64,000 nucleotides of DNA from Flavimaribacter sp024343425 (GTDB lineage Bacteria; Pseudomonadota; Alphaproteobacteria; Rhizobiales; Rhizobiaceae), in the NCBI GenBank assembly GCA_965227645.1, contig OZ245773.1:682001-746000 (forward strand), written 5' to 3'. Below, piece after piece: positions 52,603 through 61,224 of the stretch (the stretch's first letter is position 1; the number at the start of each line of letters is the position of its first letter). The position numbers were made by a program, and so were the translations under genes. The notes beneath the pieces were generated by a model. The model was not told where the DNA came from, searched no databases, and saw nothing but the letters and a program-made list of their open reading frames with translations.

Positions 52603-52617
52603 ACGGGGAAACCGTTT
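52601..52617 (+). terminator. Weak hairpin after the dioxygenase gene
   Basis: AAACGG / CCGTTT with a five-base centre overlaps the dioxygenase stop codon and is followed by GTTCG. A stem of six pairs is marginal for termination. Confidence 0.35.
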
Positions 52618-52760
52618 GTTCGACATCTGATACAGGCCCGGTCCGGCCGGAATTGATTTTCCCGTCCGCCCGCGGGCGCCCTGAGTTATCCGGTGGCGTG
52701 CAGCGCGTCGACTGCAATCTCAGCTTGCCAAGACTCGCTTGAACTGCTAATGCCATCTCA

Positions 52761-52774
52761 ACTAATATATTAGT
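52761..52774. promoter_or_regulatory. Candidate GntR operator upstream of the TRAP operon
   Basis: ACTAATATATTAGT is a perfect 14-bp palindrome, 71 bases before the predicted TRAP binding-protein gene start. Nearly the same sequence lies at 57248-57261 in front of the GntR gene and the dehydratase gene. The shared site makes this the likely operator of the FCD-type GntR regulator encoded between them. Confidence 0.65.
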
Positions 52775-52844
52775 ATCTGAGTTGTTGGAATCGTTGTTAT
52801 CTCGGTTCCGAATGCTTTTTGAGCGAAACACACGGGAGGAAGTC

Positions 52845-53834
52845 ATGAAGACTAGAGGATTGAAGATTGCCGTCGCCATGCTGGCGGCAGGGCTTGCATT
52901 GGGCGTCGGCGCGACCGGCGTTTCAGCGCAACAGGTATTGCGTCTCGGCACGGTGTTGTCGCCGCAGGACCCAATGGGTCAGGGCCTGGAGCGCTTCAAG
53001 GAGAAGGTCGAAGAGCGCACCAATGGTGAGGTTGTCATAGAGGTGTTCCACAATTCGCAGCTTGGCGACACGCGCGATATGCTCGACCAGGCGCGCGCAG
53101 GGGCGAATGTCGGCACGGTGACGGACGTCGCAAGGCTTGCAAGCTTTGTTCCGGAACTTGCAGTTCTCAGCGCCCCGTTCCTGTTTGACGATTTCGACGA
53201 CGCCGACAAGTTTGCACAGTCGGAACCCTATCTTGCATGGGGCGAGGAACTGACGGACAAGGCCGGCCTCGTGATGCTGGCTTCCAACTGGTATCAGGGC
53301 GCCCGTCATGCGCTGACGCAGAAGCCGATAGCGTCGCCGGCGGACCTCAAGGGCGTCAAGATGCGGACCATCGGTGCGCCGGTCTGGATCGAAACCATCG
53401 CGGCCATGGGCGCGACGCCCACTCCGATCGCCTGGGGCGAAGTCTATTCCGCGCTGCAGCTCGGCACGATCGATGCGGCCGAGGCCCAGCCGACGGCCAT
53501 CTGGGGAGCGAAGCTGTATGAGGTGATCAAGGATGTGAAGCTGGCCGGACACATCCAGCTTGTCACGGCGCTCGTCGTCGGGGAAGATAGCTGGAGCAAG
53601 CTGACGCCGGAGCAGCAGGCGATCGTACTGGAGGAAGCAGTCGAAAACGGCCGTTGGGCCTCGCAGCTCACCATCGAACTTGGTGAGAAAGCCCTGAAGG
53701 ACGTGGCTGCGACCGGAGTGAATGTCAACGAGGTTGATCGCGAGGTATTCAAGGAGGCCGTGGCAGGCGTCTACGGCAAGCTTGAACTGGAAGACGAAGT
53801 CGCCGTCGTCAAGGAAGTCCTCGGCAAACAATAG
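52845..53834 (+). CDS. TRAP transporter solute-binding protein (DctP family)
   Basis: A 329-residue periplasmic receptor of a tripartite ATP-independent transporter. The ATG at 52845 has GGGAGGAAG upstream and leads to a signal peptide cleaved near VSAQQVLRLG. DctP landmarks: LGTVLSPQDPMGQGLERF, VFHNSQLGDTRDMLDQ and the arginine region GVKMRTIGAPVWIETIAAMGATPTPIAW, where Arg pairs with the ligand carboxylate. It is the first gene of a P-Q-M set followed by a lactonase. A sugar acid such as an aldonate or uronate is the likely ligand (inference). Confidence 0.93.
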   Translation: MKTRGLKIAVAMLAAGLALGVGATGVSAQQVLRLGTVLSPQDPMGQGLERFKEKVEERTNGEVVIEVFHNSQLGDTRDMLDQARAGANVGTVTDVARLASFVPELAVLSAPFLFDDFDDADKFAQSEPYLAWGEELTDKAGLVMLASNWYQGARHALTQKPIASPADLKGVKMRTIGAPVWIETIAAMGATPTPIAWGEVYSALQLGTIDAAEAQPTAIWGAKLYEVIKDVKLAGHIQLVTALVVGEDSWSKLTPEQQAIVLEEAVENGRWASQLTIELGEKALKDVAATGVNVNEVDREVFKEAVAGVYGKLELEDEVAVVKEVLGKQ

Positions 53835-53864
53835 GCCAGTCGGCCGCGCGGGTGGAGAATTGTC

Positions 53865-54344
53865 ATGATGATGCGCATCGAATTCACCCTCGCGGCCCTC
53901 TTGCTCAGCGCGATCGTCTGCCTTGTGGCGATCGCATCGATAACCCGCTACGCAGGCGCGCCCATCATCTGGTCGGTGGAGGTCGCGCAGACGCTGTTTA
54001 TCTGGCTATGCATGCTTGCCGCGGATATTGCGCTCCAGCAATCGCGGCATTTCGGACTGGACTGGTTGGGCGATATTCTCGCGCCGGTCTTCGGACGGAT
54101 GGTGAAGATCTTCAACATCGCCATCGTCCTCGTCCTGCTCGTCTTTCTCTTTTTCTATTCGATTGAGCTGGTTCGTTTGAGCCACCCGCGCCTTTACGGA
54201 GCGACGCAAATGCATTTCTCGTTCGTCACCGGGGCGTTGCCATTCGGGTTGTTTCTGATGATCAGAACGCTCGGCTTCGAGCTCTATCGCAGTCTCCGCA
54301 GACCGGTCGACACCTTATCCGCAGACGGACTGGCCGGCCAATGA
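53865..54344 (+). CDS. TRAP transporter small permease (DctQ family)
   Basis: A 159-residue membrane subunit with four predicted helices (about 7-28, 42-62, 84-104, 124-144). DctQ landmark: WSVEVAQTLFIWLCMLAADIAL, and RHFGLDWLGD. GGAG lies upstream of a triple ATG at 53865. Its stop overlaps the DctM gene start by four bases. Confidence 0.9.
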   Translation: MMMRIEFTLAALLLSAIVCLVAIASITRYAGAPIIWSVEVAQTLFIWLCMLAADIALQQSRHFGLDWLGDILAPVFGRMVKIFNIAIVLVLLVFLFFYSIELVRLSHPRLYGATQMHFSFVTGALPFGLFLMIRTLGFELYRSLRRPVDTLSADGLAGQ

Positions 54345-55624
54345 TCCTCATCAGCGTTGCGTTGCTTTTCGCCCTGTTCCTGGTTATCGGCGTTCCGGTC
54401 GCATTTGCCCTGGCGCTCGCGAGTATTCCGGTTTTCATTTTCAGCGGCGGCATGCCGCCCACCGTCGCCCTGCAGAAAATGGCGGTTGCGACGCAGTCTT
54501 TCCCGTTGCTCGCCGTTCCGTTCTTTATTCTCGCCGGCAATCTGATGAATGTGACGGGCCTCACGCGCCGTCTCGTCAATTTTTCGCGGCTTCTTACCGG
54601 TTGGATGGCCGGCGGATTGCTCCAGGTGAGCGTGGTTCTCAGCTTCATGATGGGGGGCGTGTCCGGGTCGGCGGTGGCTGACGCCTCGATGCAGTCGCGG
54701 CTGTTCGGCAAGGCGATGGTCGAGCGCGGTTATAGCCGTGGCACGTCGGCCGCGGTGATCGCCTTCAGTTCTATCATTACAGCGACCATCCCCCCCAGCA
54801 TCGGCCTGATCCTGTTCGGCTTCATTAACGAGGTTTCCGTCGGACGATTGTTTCTCGCAGGCGTCATACCGGGCCTCCTGCTGATGTTCGTGCTCATGGC
54901 GGTCACCGGTATTGTCGCGTCGCGCAGAGGCTACGCGCCCGAACTGCCAGAAAGTCCGACGGGTCGCGAATTGCTGGCGAGCGCGGCTGAAAGCATCTGG
55001 GCGCTGATGTTTCCGATCATTCTGATAATCGGTTTTCGGTTTGGTCTCTTTACGGCGACTGAAGCCGGAGCGTTTCTTGTCTTCTACGCCCTCATTATTG
55101 GGCGGTTCGTCTATAGGGAACTTAACTTCGAGAAGCTTCTGGACGCGTTGCGTGGAACCATGGCGGATCTTGGCATGGTCATGCTTCTTATCATGATGGC
55201 CGCTGTGCTTGGATACGCCATGACAATCGAGCGGGCGCCGCAGGAAATCACCGAATTTGTCACCTCGATCACGGATGTCTCCGTGCTTGTCCTTATTCTG
55301 GTCGTCTGCCTGTTGATCGTGACCGGGATGTTTCTGGAAGGAGCAGCAAACATCCTGCTGATCACGCCGATCGTCCTGCCGGTTTTGGTGGCGAGCGGCT
55401 TCGATCCGATCCATATGGGCGTCATCATCGTGACGCTGATCAATTTCGGCGGCGTAACGCCGCCGGTCGGCGTCATCATGTTCACGGTCTGCGGCATTAT
55501 GAATTGCAAGTCGGGAGAGTTCGTAAGGGCCTCGCTGCCGTTCTTCCTGGCCATGATCGTCTTTTTCGCCATCCTCATCGCATTCCCGGGCCTGTCCCTC
55601 TATCTGCCGAGGCTGTTGATGTGA
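54341..55624 (+). CDS. TRAP transporter large permease (DctM family)
   Basis: A 427-residue integral membrane protein with about 12 hydrophobic segments, the ion-coupled transport subunit. Family blocks: VPFFILAGNLMNVTGLTRRL, MMGGVSGSAVADAS, ITATIPPSIGLILFGF and the C-terminal NFGGVTPPVGVIMFTVCGI. ATGA overlap with DctQ at its start, and with the lactonase gene at its stop (GTG within ATGTGA). Confidence 0.93.
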   Translation: MILISVALLFALFLVIGVPVAFALALASIPVFIFSGGMPPTVALQKMAVATQSFPLLAVPFFILAGNLMNVTGLTRRLVNFSRLLTGWMAGGLLQVSVVLSFMMGGVSGSAVADASMQSRLFGKAMVERGYSRGTSAAVIAFSSIITATIPPSIGLILFGFINEVSVGRLFLAGVIPGLLLMFVLMAVTGIVASRRGYAPELPESPTGRELLASAAESIWALMFPIILIIGFRFGLFTATEAGAFLVFYALIIGRFVYRELNFEKLLDALRGTMADLGMVMLLIMMAAVLGYAMTIERAPQEITEFVTSITDVSVLVLILVVCLLIVTGMFLEGAANILLITPIVLPVLVASGFDPIHMGVIIVTLINFGGVTPPVGVIMFTVCGIMNCKSGEFVRASLPFFLAMIVFFAILIAFPGLSLYLPRLLM

Positions 55625-56496
55625 CGGACGACGAAGCGGTCTGGCGCTTTACCATCCTTTCCGATCTTCATGCGGAACTTGGGGAAAGCCCGGCATGGTC
55701 AAATCAGGACAATTGTGTGTGGTGGATCGACGTCTCGGGAAAAGCCTTGTTGCGCACCGATTGTGAGAATGGTCGAACCCGGCGCTGGAATCTTCCGGAA
55801 ACGGTTGGGTTTGCTGTCCTTGCGGATGACGGCTCGGTCGCAATAGGTCTGGAATCCGGGATTTACCGGTTTGCCGAAAGATCAGGGCTCGGCTTGCGTT
55901 TTGCTCCGTCGCCTGGCGAGGGCCTTCGCTACAATGACGCGTCGATCGATCCGGCCGGCCGGATCGTTTGCGGCACGATGGACCGTGATAATGCTCGCCC
56001 AGCGGGAACGATCAGTCGCATCGAGCCAGATGGCTCCGTGAGCGTTCTCTTCACCGGTCTCTACACGCCAAACGGACTTGCCTTCGATGCTGTGCGAAAC
56101 CACATGTATTTTTCCGATTCACATCCGGAATCCCGGACGATCTGGGTTTGCGATTACGATCCGGTTTCGGGCAAGGCGTCTGACAGGCGCATTCTGGACG
56201 TATGCCAGGATCGAAAGGGACGCCCTGACGGCGGCGTGGTCGACAACGCTGGAAACTACTGGATTGCCGGCGTCGACGCCGGTGAATTGTGGTGCTACTC
56301 CCCGGAAGGCGAACGGATCCGAACAGTTGCAACCGACAGTGATTTTCCGACGAAAATGACCTTCGGCGGAAGTCGCGGAGATCGTGTGTACCTGACGTCA
56401 AAACATATGGATGGAGAAGGCGGATTCCTGTGCCAGGCGATAGCCGATGTCACGGGTGTTGGTCAAAAATTCAAAAATAATCTGGATACCGACTGA
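55621..56496 (+). CDS. SMP-30/gluconolactonase-family lactonase
   Basis: A 291-residue six-bladed beta-propeller lactone hydrolase. Metal-site blocks are present: HAELGESPAWS (first Glu ligand), GLRYNDASIDPAGRIVCGTM (Asn), YTPNGLAFD (Asn) and DRKGRPDGGVVDNAGNYWIAG (Asp). The family opens sugar lactones to the acids. I chose the GTG at 55621, which overlaps the DctM stop. Its 3' end overlaps the convergent GntR gene by 26 bases. It fits a pathway that oxidises an imported sugar to a lactone and then to the acid used by the dehydratase at 57.5 kb. Confidence 0.92.
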   Translation: MTDDEAVWRFTILSDLHAELGESPAWSNQDNCVWWIDVSGKALLRTDCENGRTRRWNLPETVGFAVLADDGSVAIGLESGIYRFAERSGLGLRFAPSPGEGLRYNDASIDPAGRIVCGTMDRDNARPAGTISRIEPDGSVSVLFTGLYTPNGLAFDAVRNHMYFSDSHPESRTIWVCDYDPVSGKASDRRILDVCQDRKGRPDGGVVDNAGNYWIAGVDAGELWCYSPEGERIRTVATDSDFPTKMTFGGSRGDRVYLTSKHMDGEGGFLCQAIADVTGVGQKFKNNLDTD

Positions 56497-57235
56497 CGAT
56501 CAGGTCAACTGCGCTGAGGGTGCCGGACAAGTGTTTGCGGATCGCCTCGGCTGTCCGATCCTGATCGGAGGCCTCGATGGCTTCAAGTATGTTTAAATGA
56601 TCGGACAGCACGGTGGCGGCCTTGTTCCCATCGGGCAGATGAAGATTTCGAAGCCTGTCGATATGGCCGGAGCGGGAAATGATCAGATCCCATAGATTGG
56701 CCTGACCTGCGGCTTCCGCCAGAGCGGCGTGAAAGCGGGTGTCGAGGTCGCGAAACCGGTCGATCCAGTTCTCAGTCACAAGAGTCCGCTCTTGTGACTG
56801 CCAGAGATGTCGCGCCTCTTCGGGCAGCGAGCGGTCGCCTGACCGGGCAAGCACGCGGCCAATTTCGAGTTCGACGGCTGTTCTCAGAAACTGGGTCTCC
56901 CGCGCCTGGGCGATGTCGATTTTTGATACCAGCGTTTTAGATTGCGGGTAGACCTCTATGAGCCCCTCTTTTTCCAATAAAATGAATGCATCGCGCACAG
57001 GAGTCTGGCTTACGCCGTATTGTTGGACGAGTTCGAGACGGGAGAGACCTTCGCCCGGCTTGAGTTCCAGAGAAATGATTCGCGAACGCAGATCCTCATA
57101 CACCTGGATCGCCGCCGGCCGTTTGCGATCGATGGCGAATTGATGGCGCGCCGGTTTGCCAGCCTGCGCAGGTTCTTCGCTCGTTGTCGGCAACCAATTC
57201 TCCTGTTCGCCTGGACGCGCTGTGGTTCGCGCCAT
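56471..57235 (-). CDS. GntR family regulator (FadR/FCD subfamily)
   Basis: A 254-residue regulator: a 45-residue unstructured lead, then a winged helix (IQVYEDLRSRIISLELKPGEGLSRLELVQQYGVSQTPVRDAF, landmark GVSQTPVRDAF) and a C-terminal all-helical FCD domain with its metal/ligand site (DTRFHAALAEAAGQANL, HLNILEAIEASD). FCD regulators sense sugar acids and other organic acids. The ATG at 57235 is preferred to a TTG at 57247. Palindromic sites lie directly upstream and in front of the TRAP operon, so it probably represses both units and itself. Confidence 0.92.
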   Translation of the reverse strand: MARTTARPGEQENWLPTTSEEPAQAGKPARHQFAIDRKRPAAIQVYEDLRSRIISLELKPGEGLSRLELVQQYGVSQTPVRDAFILLEKEGLIEVYPQSKTLVSKIDIAQARETQFLRTAVELEIGRVLARSGDRSLPEEARHLWQSQERTLVTENWIDRFRDLDTRFHAALAEAAGQANLWDLIISRSGHIDRLRNLHLPDGNKAATVLSDHLNILEAIEASDQDRTAEAIRKHLSGTLSAVDLIVSRYPDYF

Positions 57236-57247
57236 TGCCTTGGGCAA

Positions 57248-57261
57248 ACTAATATATTAAT
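57248..57261. promoter_or_regulatory. Candidate GntR operator between gntR and the dehydratase gene
   Basis: ACTAATATATTAAT differs at one base from the perfect palindrome at 52761-52774. It lies 12 bases from the GntR start codon and 215 bases before the dehydratase. This near-identity across a 4.5-kb interval, at both control regions of the cluster, supports a shared operator. Confidence 0.65.
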
Positions 57262-57476
57262 ACATCGACAGAATGTCCATTGCGACGCAAGCCGGGCGGA
57301 ACAAAGATCGAGGCATGATTGGCTGACAATACAATCACGCCCGAATGAGGCAAGGGGAGGCTGAAACGGGAGCTGTGTTTTGAATTGGCTCTTCGAGGTT
57401 CAGGTCAAGAAAAAATGTTAAACAGGACTCGCCAGGCAAACAACTCGGCTGCCGGCGCGCGGAGGAAACGGCGCAC

Positions 57477-59204
57477 ATGACAGAAAAGAAACCGCTGCGC
57501 AGCGAGCGCTGGTTTGCACCGGATGACTTTCGGTCCTTCGGCCACCGATCGAGGGCGCAGCAGATGGGGCTTCGACCGGAAGAATGGTCAGGCAAGCCGA
57601 TTGTCGCGATTCTCAACACCTGGTCCGACATCAATCCGTGTCACCAGCACTTCAAGCAGCGCGTCGAGGATGTAAAGCGCGGCGTTCTCGAGGCTGGCGG
57701 TTTTCCGATTGAACTTCCGGCGCTGTCGTTGTCCGAGAGCTACGTGAAACCGACAACCATGCTCTATCGCAATCTGCTGGCGATCGAGGCCGAGGAGCTT
57801 CTGGTGTCCCATCCGGTTGACGGGGCGGTGCTCATGGGCGGTTGCGACAAGACCACGCCGGGCCTCATCATGGGAGCGATCAACGCCGGTTTGCCGTTCA
57901 TCTTCCTGCCAGCCGGACCCATGCTGCGCGGCAACTGGAGGGGCAAGACCCTCGGCAGTGGTTCGGACGCTTTCAAGTATTGGGACGAGCGGCGCGCGGG
58001 TGAAATCACGGCGAAGCAGTGGGACGAGATGGAAGCGGGCATCGCCCGCTCCTATGGTCACTGCATGACAATGGGAACAGCCAGCACCATGACGGCCATA
58101 GCGGAGGCGCTTGGCCTGACCTTGCCGGGCGCCTCATCCATACCGGCGGCCGATTCCGGACATATCCGCATGGCATCGAAATGCGGCGTGAGGATCGTCG
58201 GGATGATCGCCGAAGACCTGACCCCGGACCGGATTCTTGATGAGAACGCCTTCGACAATGCGCTGACCGTCGCGATGGCCACGGGATGCTCCACCAACGC
58301 CGTCATACACCTGATTGCGATGGCGAGAAGAGCCGGCGTTAAGCTTGATCTCGACGCCATCGACGGCAAAAGCCGCGACGTTCCGGTTATCGCCAATGTG
58401 CGGCCATCCGGCTCGACCTATCTGATGGAGGATTTCTACTACGCCGGCGGCCTGACAGGCCTCATGTCCAGACTGGGCGATCACCTCCACACGGAGTGCA
58501 TGACGGTGACAGGCCAAACGCTTGGCGAGAATCTTCAAGACGCCGAGATCTATGATGACGACGTCATTCGCAGTCTCGACAATCCGATCTACCGGGAGGG
58601 ATCGATCGCTGTTCTGAAAGGGAATCTGGCGCCGGACGGCTGCGTCATCAAACCGGCTGCATGTGATCCGAAGTTTCACGTCCACGAAGGTCCGGCCATG
58701 GTCTTCGACAGCTATCCCGACCTCAAGGTCGCGCTCGACGACGAGAATCTCGACATTACCGCCGACCATGTGCTCGTCTTGCGCAACGCCGGGCCGAAGG
58801 GCGGGCCGGGCATGCCGGAATGGGGTATGATCCCGATGCCGAAAAAGCTCCTGAAAGAAGGGCATCGCGACATGGTGCGTATTTCGGACGCCCGGATGAG
58901 CGGCACCAGCTTCGGCGCATGCGTGCTCCACGTGGCGCCGGAATCCTATGTCGGAGGGCCGCTGGCGCTACTGAAGAGCGGCGACATTGTGCGTATGGAC
59001 GTTCCCAACAGACGGATCGACATGCTTGTTAGCGATGAAGAGTTGCAAAAGCGCCGCGCCGCGTGGAAGGAGCCGCCGCCGAAATTCGGGCGCGGCTACG
59101 GCTGGATGTTCCTCCAGCATGTCGGCCAGGCCGACAAAGGCGCGGATTTCGACTACCTGGAAACGGCCTACGGACCTCCGTCCGGCGAGCCGGATATTTA
59201 TTGA
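57477..59204 (+). CDS. IlvD/Edd-family sugar-acid dehydratase (L-arabinonate/xylonate dehydratase-like)
   Basis: A 575-residue Fe-S dehydratase that removes water from an aldonic acid to give a 2-keto-3-deoxy acid. The three cluster cysteines are C55 (SDINPCHQH), C123 (MGGCDKTTPG) and C196 (YGHCMTMGTAST), offset by four from C59/C127/C200 known for the Rhizobium L-arabinonate dehydratase. Length and the C-terminal GRGYGWMFLQHV also favour the pentonate dehydratases over dihydroxyacid dehydratase. GGAGGAAA lies 10 nt before the ATG. Preceded by a GntR operator and followed 8 bases later by the RraA-like gene. Confidence 0.9.
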   Translation: MTEKKPLRSERWFAPDDFRSFGHRSRAQQMGLRPEEWSGKPIVAILNTWSDINPCHQHFKQRVEDVKRGVLEAGGFPIELPALSLSESYVKPTTMLYRNLLAIEAEELLVSHPVDGAVLMGGCDKTTPGLIMGAINAGLPFIFLPAGPMLRGNWRGKTLGSGSDAFKYWDERRAGEITAKQWDEMEAGIARSYGHCMTMGTASTMTAIAEALGLTLPGASSIPAADSGHIRMASKCGVRIVGMIAEDLTPDRILDENAFDNALTVAMATGCSTNAVIHLIAMARRAGVKLDLDAIDGKSRDVPVIANVRPSGSTYLMEDFYYAGGLTGLMSRLGDHLHTECMTVTGQTLGENLQDAEIYDDDVIRSLDNPIYREGSIAVLKGNLAPDGCVIKPAACDPKFHVHEGPAMVFDSYPDLKVALDDENLDITADHVLVLRNAGPKGGPGMPEWGMIPMPKKLLKEGHRDMVRISDARMSGTSFGACVLHVAPESYVGGPLALLKSGDIVRMDVPNRRIDMLVSDEELQKRRAAWKEPPPKFGRGYGWMFLQHVGQADKGADFDYLETAYGPPSGEPDIY

Positions 59205-59212
59205 GGTCGCCC

Positions 59213-59944
59213 ATGTCGGAATTACTCGAAGAGAGAACATCGCAGATCCTGCAGCGGGTCAGTACGGCGTCGATCTGCACGGCGCTTTTCAAAAAGGGAT
59301 TGCGGAACCAGTTCATCCAGGATGTGCGGCCGCTTGCAAAGCCGAAGCAGAACATGGTCGGGCCCGCCTATACGTTGCGTTACATTCCGGCGCGGGAAGA
59401 CAGAAACGGCATTTCCGTGTTCGAAAATCCCGAGCATCCGCAACGCGTAGCGGTTGAGCAGTGTCCTGAAGGCCATGTCATGGTCATGGACAGCCGCAAC
59501 GATCCGCGCGCCGCCTCCGCCGGGTCCATTCTTGTCACCCGTCTGATGGTTCGCGGATGCGCCGGCGTCGTCACTGACGGCGGGTTCCGCGACAGCCCCG
59601 TCATCGAGACGCTGGAGATAGCCTGTTATCATAACCGGCCGTCCGCGCCCACGAACCTGACGCTGCACGAAGCATGCGACCTGAACGTGCCGATCGGATG
59701 CGGCGGGGTCGCGGTGTTTCCCGGCGACACAATCGTCGGCGATGGTGAAGGCGTCGTCGTGATTCCGGCGCACATGACTGCAGAAATCGCCGAGGAATGC
59801 GCCCGGATGGAGCGGTTCGAGCAGTTCGCCACGGAGCAGGTGCTCAAGGGGGCGCCGGTCATTGGCCTTTATCCCCCGACCAGCGAAAGCGCCAGACGTG
59901 CATTCGAGGCCTGGCTTGCAGAACGGTCGGATGATTGCACTTGA
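59213..59944 (+). CDS. RraA-like aldolase/regulator family protein
   Basis: A 243-residue protein of the RraA/HMG-aldolase family. Landmarks: VSTASICTALFKKGLRNQFI, MVGPAYTLRY, and the metal/ligand block VRGCAGVVTDGGFRDSPVIETL (key residues R, D and G of GxxTDGxxRD), then GDTIVGDGEGVVVIPAHM. Some members are class II pyruvate aldolases for 4-hydroxy-2-ketoacids; true RraA binds RNase E. Its place directly after a sugar-acid dehydratase argues for a carbon-metabolism role, probably aldol cleavage or hydrolysis downstream of the keto-deoxy acid. ATG at 59213 has GAGG 6 nt upstream. Confidence 0.87.
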   Translation: MSELLEERTSQILQRVSTASICTALFKKGLRNQFIQDVRPLAKPKQNMVGPAYTLRYIPAREDRNGISVFENPEHPQRVAVEQCPEGHVMVMDSRNDPRAASAGSILVTRLMVRGCAGVVTDGGFRDSPVIETLEIACYHNRPSAPTNLTLHEACDLNVPIGCGGVAVFPGDTIVGDGEGVVVIPAHMTAEIAEECARMERFEQFATEQVLKGAPVIGLYPPTSESARRAFEAWLAERSDDCT

Positions 59945-60188
59945 CACTCGATTTCCAGAAATGCAGGTTGAACCGCCTTTCGGGCTAACCCATCCAGAGT
60001 TGAGGCTGGGAGGTCGGGCAGGCGACGACATACGGGCGACCAGTCTGCTTTTTGCAGGACTGCGGGCGGGATCAGGCGTTTGGCGGAGGACTGATGATGC
60101 CTTCGCCGGAGCAATTCCGGCCACCTGTTTCAGAAAATCGATTTCAGATTCCCGGTGTATTTTATACGGGAAGCAAAAGTGTTTTATT

Positions 60189-61217
60189 ATGTGGCGACCA
60201 GCCGACGACAGATATGACAGGATGTCATATCGACAATGTGGAAATTCAGGGCTGAGCATATCGGCGTTGTCTCTCGGGCTGTGGCACAATTTCGGACCTG
60301 ACATTCCCTTCGACGTCAAACAGGCGGTCTGCCGGCAGGCGGTTGATCTGGGGATTACGCACTACGATCTCAACGCTGGCGCGGGGTCCTCGCCCGGTTC
60401 AGCCGAAGAAACCTTCGGCGAGATATTGCGTTCCGATTTTCGCGACATCCGCGACGAACTGGTGATCTCCGTGAAGGCCGGCTTCGGCGCGTCGTCCGGC
60501 AACCACCCTGCACGCAGCAGTCGGAAACACCTGGTGGCGAGTTGCGACCGTAGTCTTCGACGGATGGGTCTCGACTACGTCGACATTTTCTACACGCATC
60601 ATCGGGATCCGAAGACGCCTCTGGAGGAGACCATGTCGGCGCTCGACCACATCGTGCGTTCTGGCAGGGCTCTCTATGTCGGGCTGTCCGCCTATGACAC
60701 CAAGTCCACGCGCGAAGCGGTCGAGACACTAAAAGATCTTGGCACGCCCTGCCTCGTCTACCAGCCAAGACACGTTTCCGGCGATCATTGGATGGATGAC
60801 CGGGATCTGATGACGATTCTCGATGAGAATGGCGTGGGAGCGATTGTCTTTTCGCCGCTTGCCCAGGGTCTGCTGACGAGCAGGCGCCTCTCCCGCGCAT
60901 TGCAGGACGAATCCATGGCCGCAATGCCTCCAACAGCGTCTTCTTTCCAGGACAGTCTCCTGAACAATGTGCGTAGACTGAATGGTATTGCGGCCGGTAA
61001 AGGCCAGTCTCTCGCGCAAATGGTGCTTGCATGGATCTTGTGGGGAGGCAAAATGACCTCGACGCTGATCGGCGCCACCCGGCCTGAGCAGGTTGTCGAT
61101 TGCGTGATGGCAATGAACCGTGTTGATTTTTCGATCGAGGAACTGACGCAGATCGACTGGTTCTCGCGGGAAGTGAATGTCCGACTTTCCGCCGTCGCCG
61201 CACAGAGGAGGAATTGA
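60189..61217 (+). CDS. YghZ-like aldo/keto reductase
   Basis: A 342-residue NADPH-dependent reductase. The N-terminus WRPADDRYDRMSYRQCGNSG and SALSLGLWHNFG aligns with E. coli YghZ (L-glyceraldehyde 3-phosphate reductase), which fixes the start at 60189 although its ribosome site is weak. Catalytic tetrad: D in HYDLNAG (the active-site Tyr position is occupied later in the family block), K in VISVKAGFG, H in YTHHRDP. 244 bases without a gene separate it from the RraA-like gene, with an AT-rich stretch just before the ATG that could hold a promoter. Likely role: detoxifying or reducing aldehydes from sugar breakdown. Confidence 0.87.
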   Translation: MWRPADDRYDRMSYRQCGNSGLSISALSLGLWHNFGPDIPFDVKQAVCRQAVDLGITHYDLNAGAGSSPGSAEETFGEILRSDFRDIRDELVISVKAGFGASSGNHPARSSRKHLVASCDRSLRRMGLDYVDIFYTHHRDPKTPLEETMSALDHIVRSGRALYVGLSAYDTKSTREAVETLKDLGTPCLVYQPRHVSGDHWMDDRDLMTILDENGVGAIVFSPLAQGLLTSRRLSRALQDESMAAMPPTASSFQDSLLNNVRRLNGIAAGKGQSLAQMVLAWILWGGKMTSTLIGATRPEQVVDCVMAMNRVDFSIEELTQIDWFSREVNVRLSAVAAQRRN

Positions 61218-61224
61218 CGCAGCC

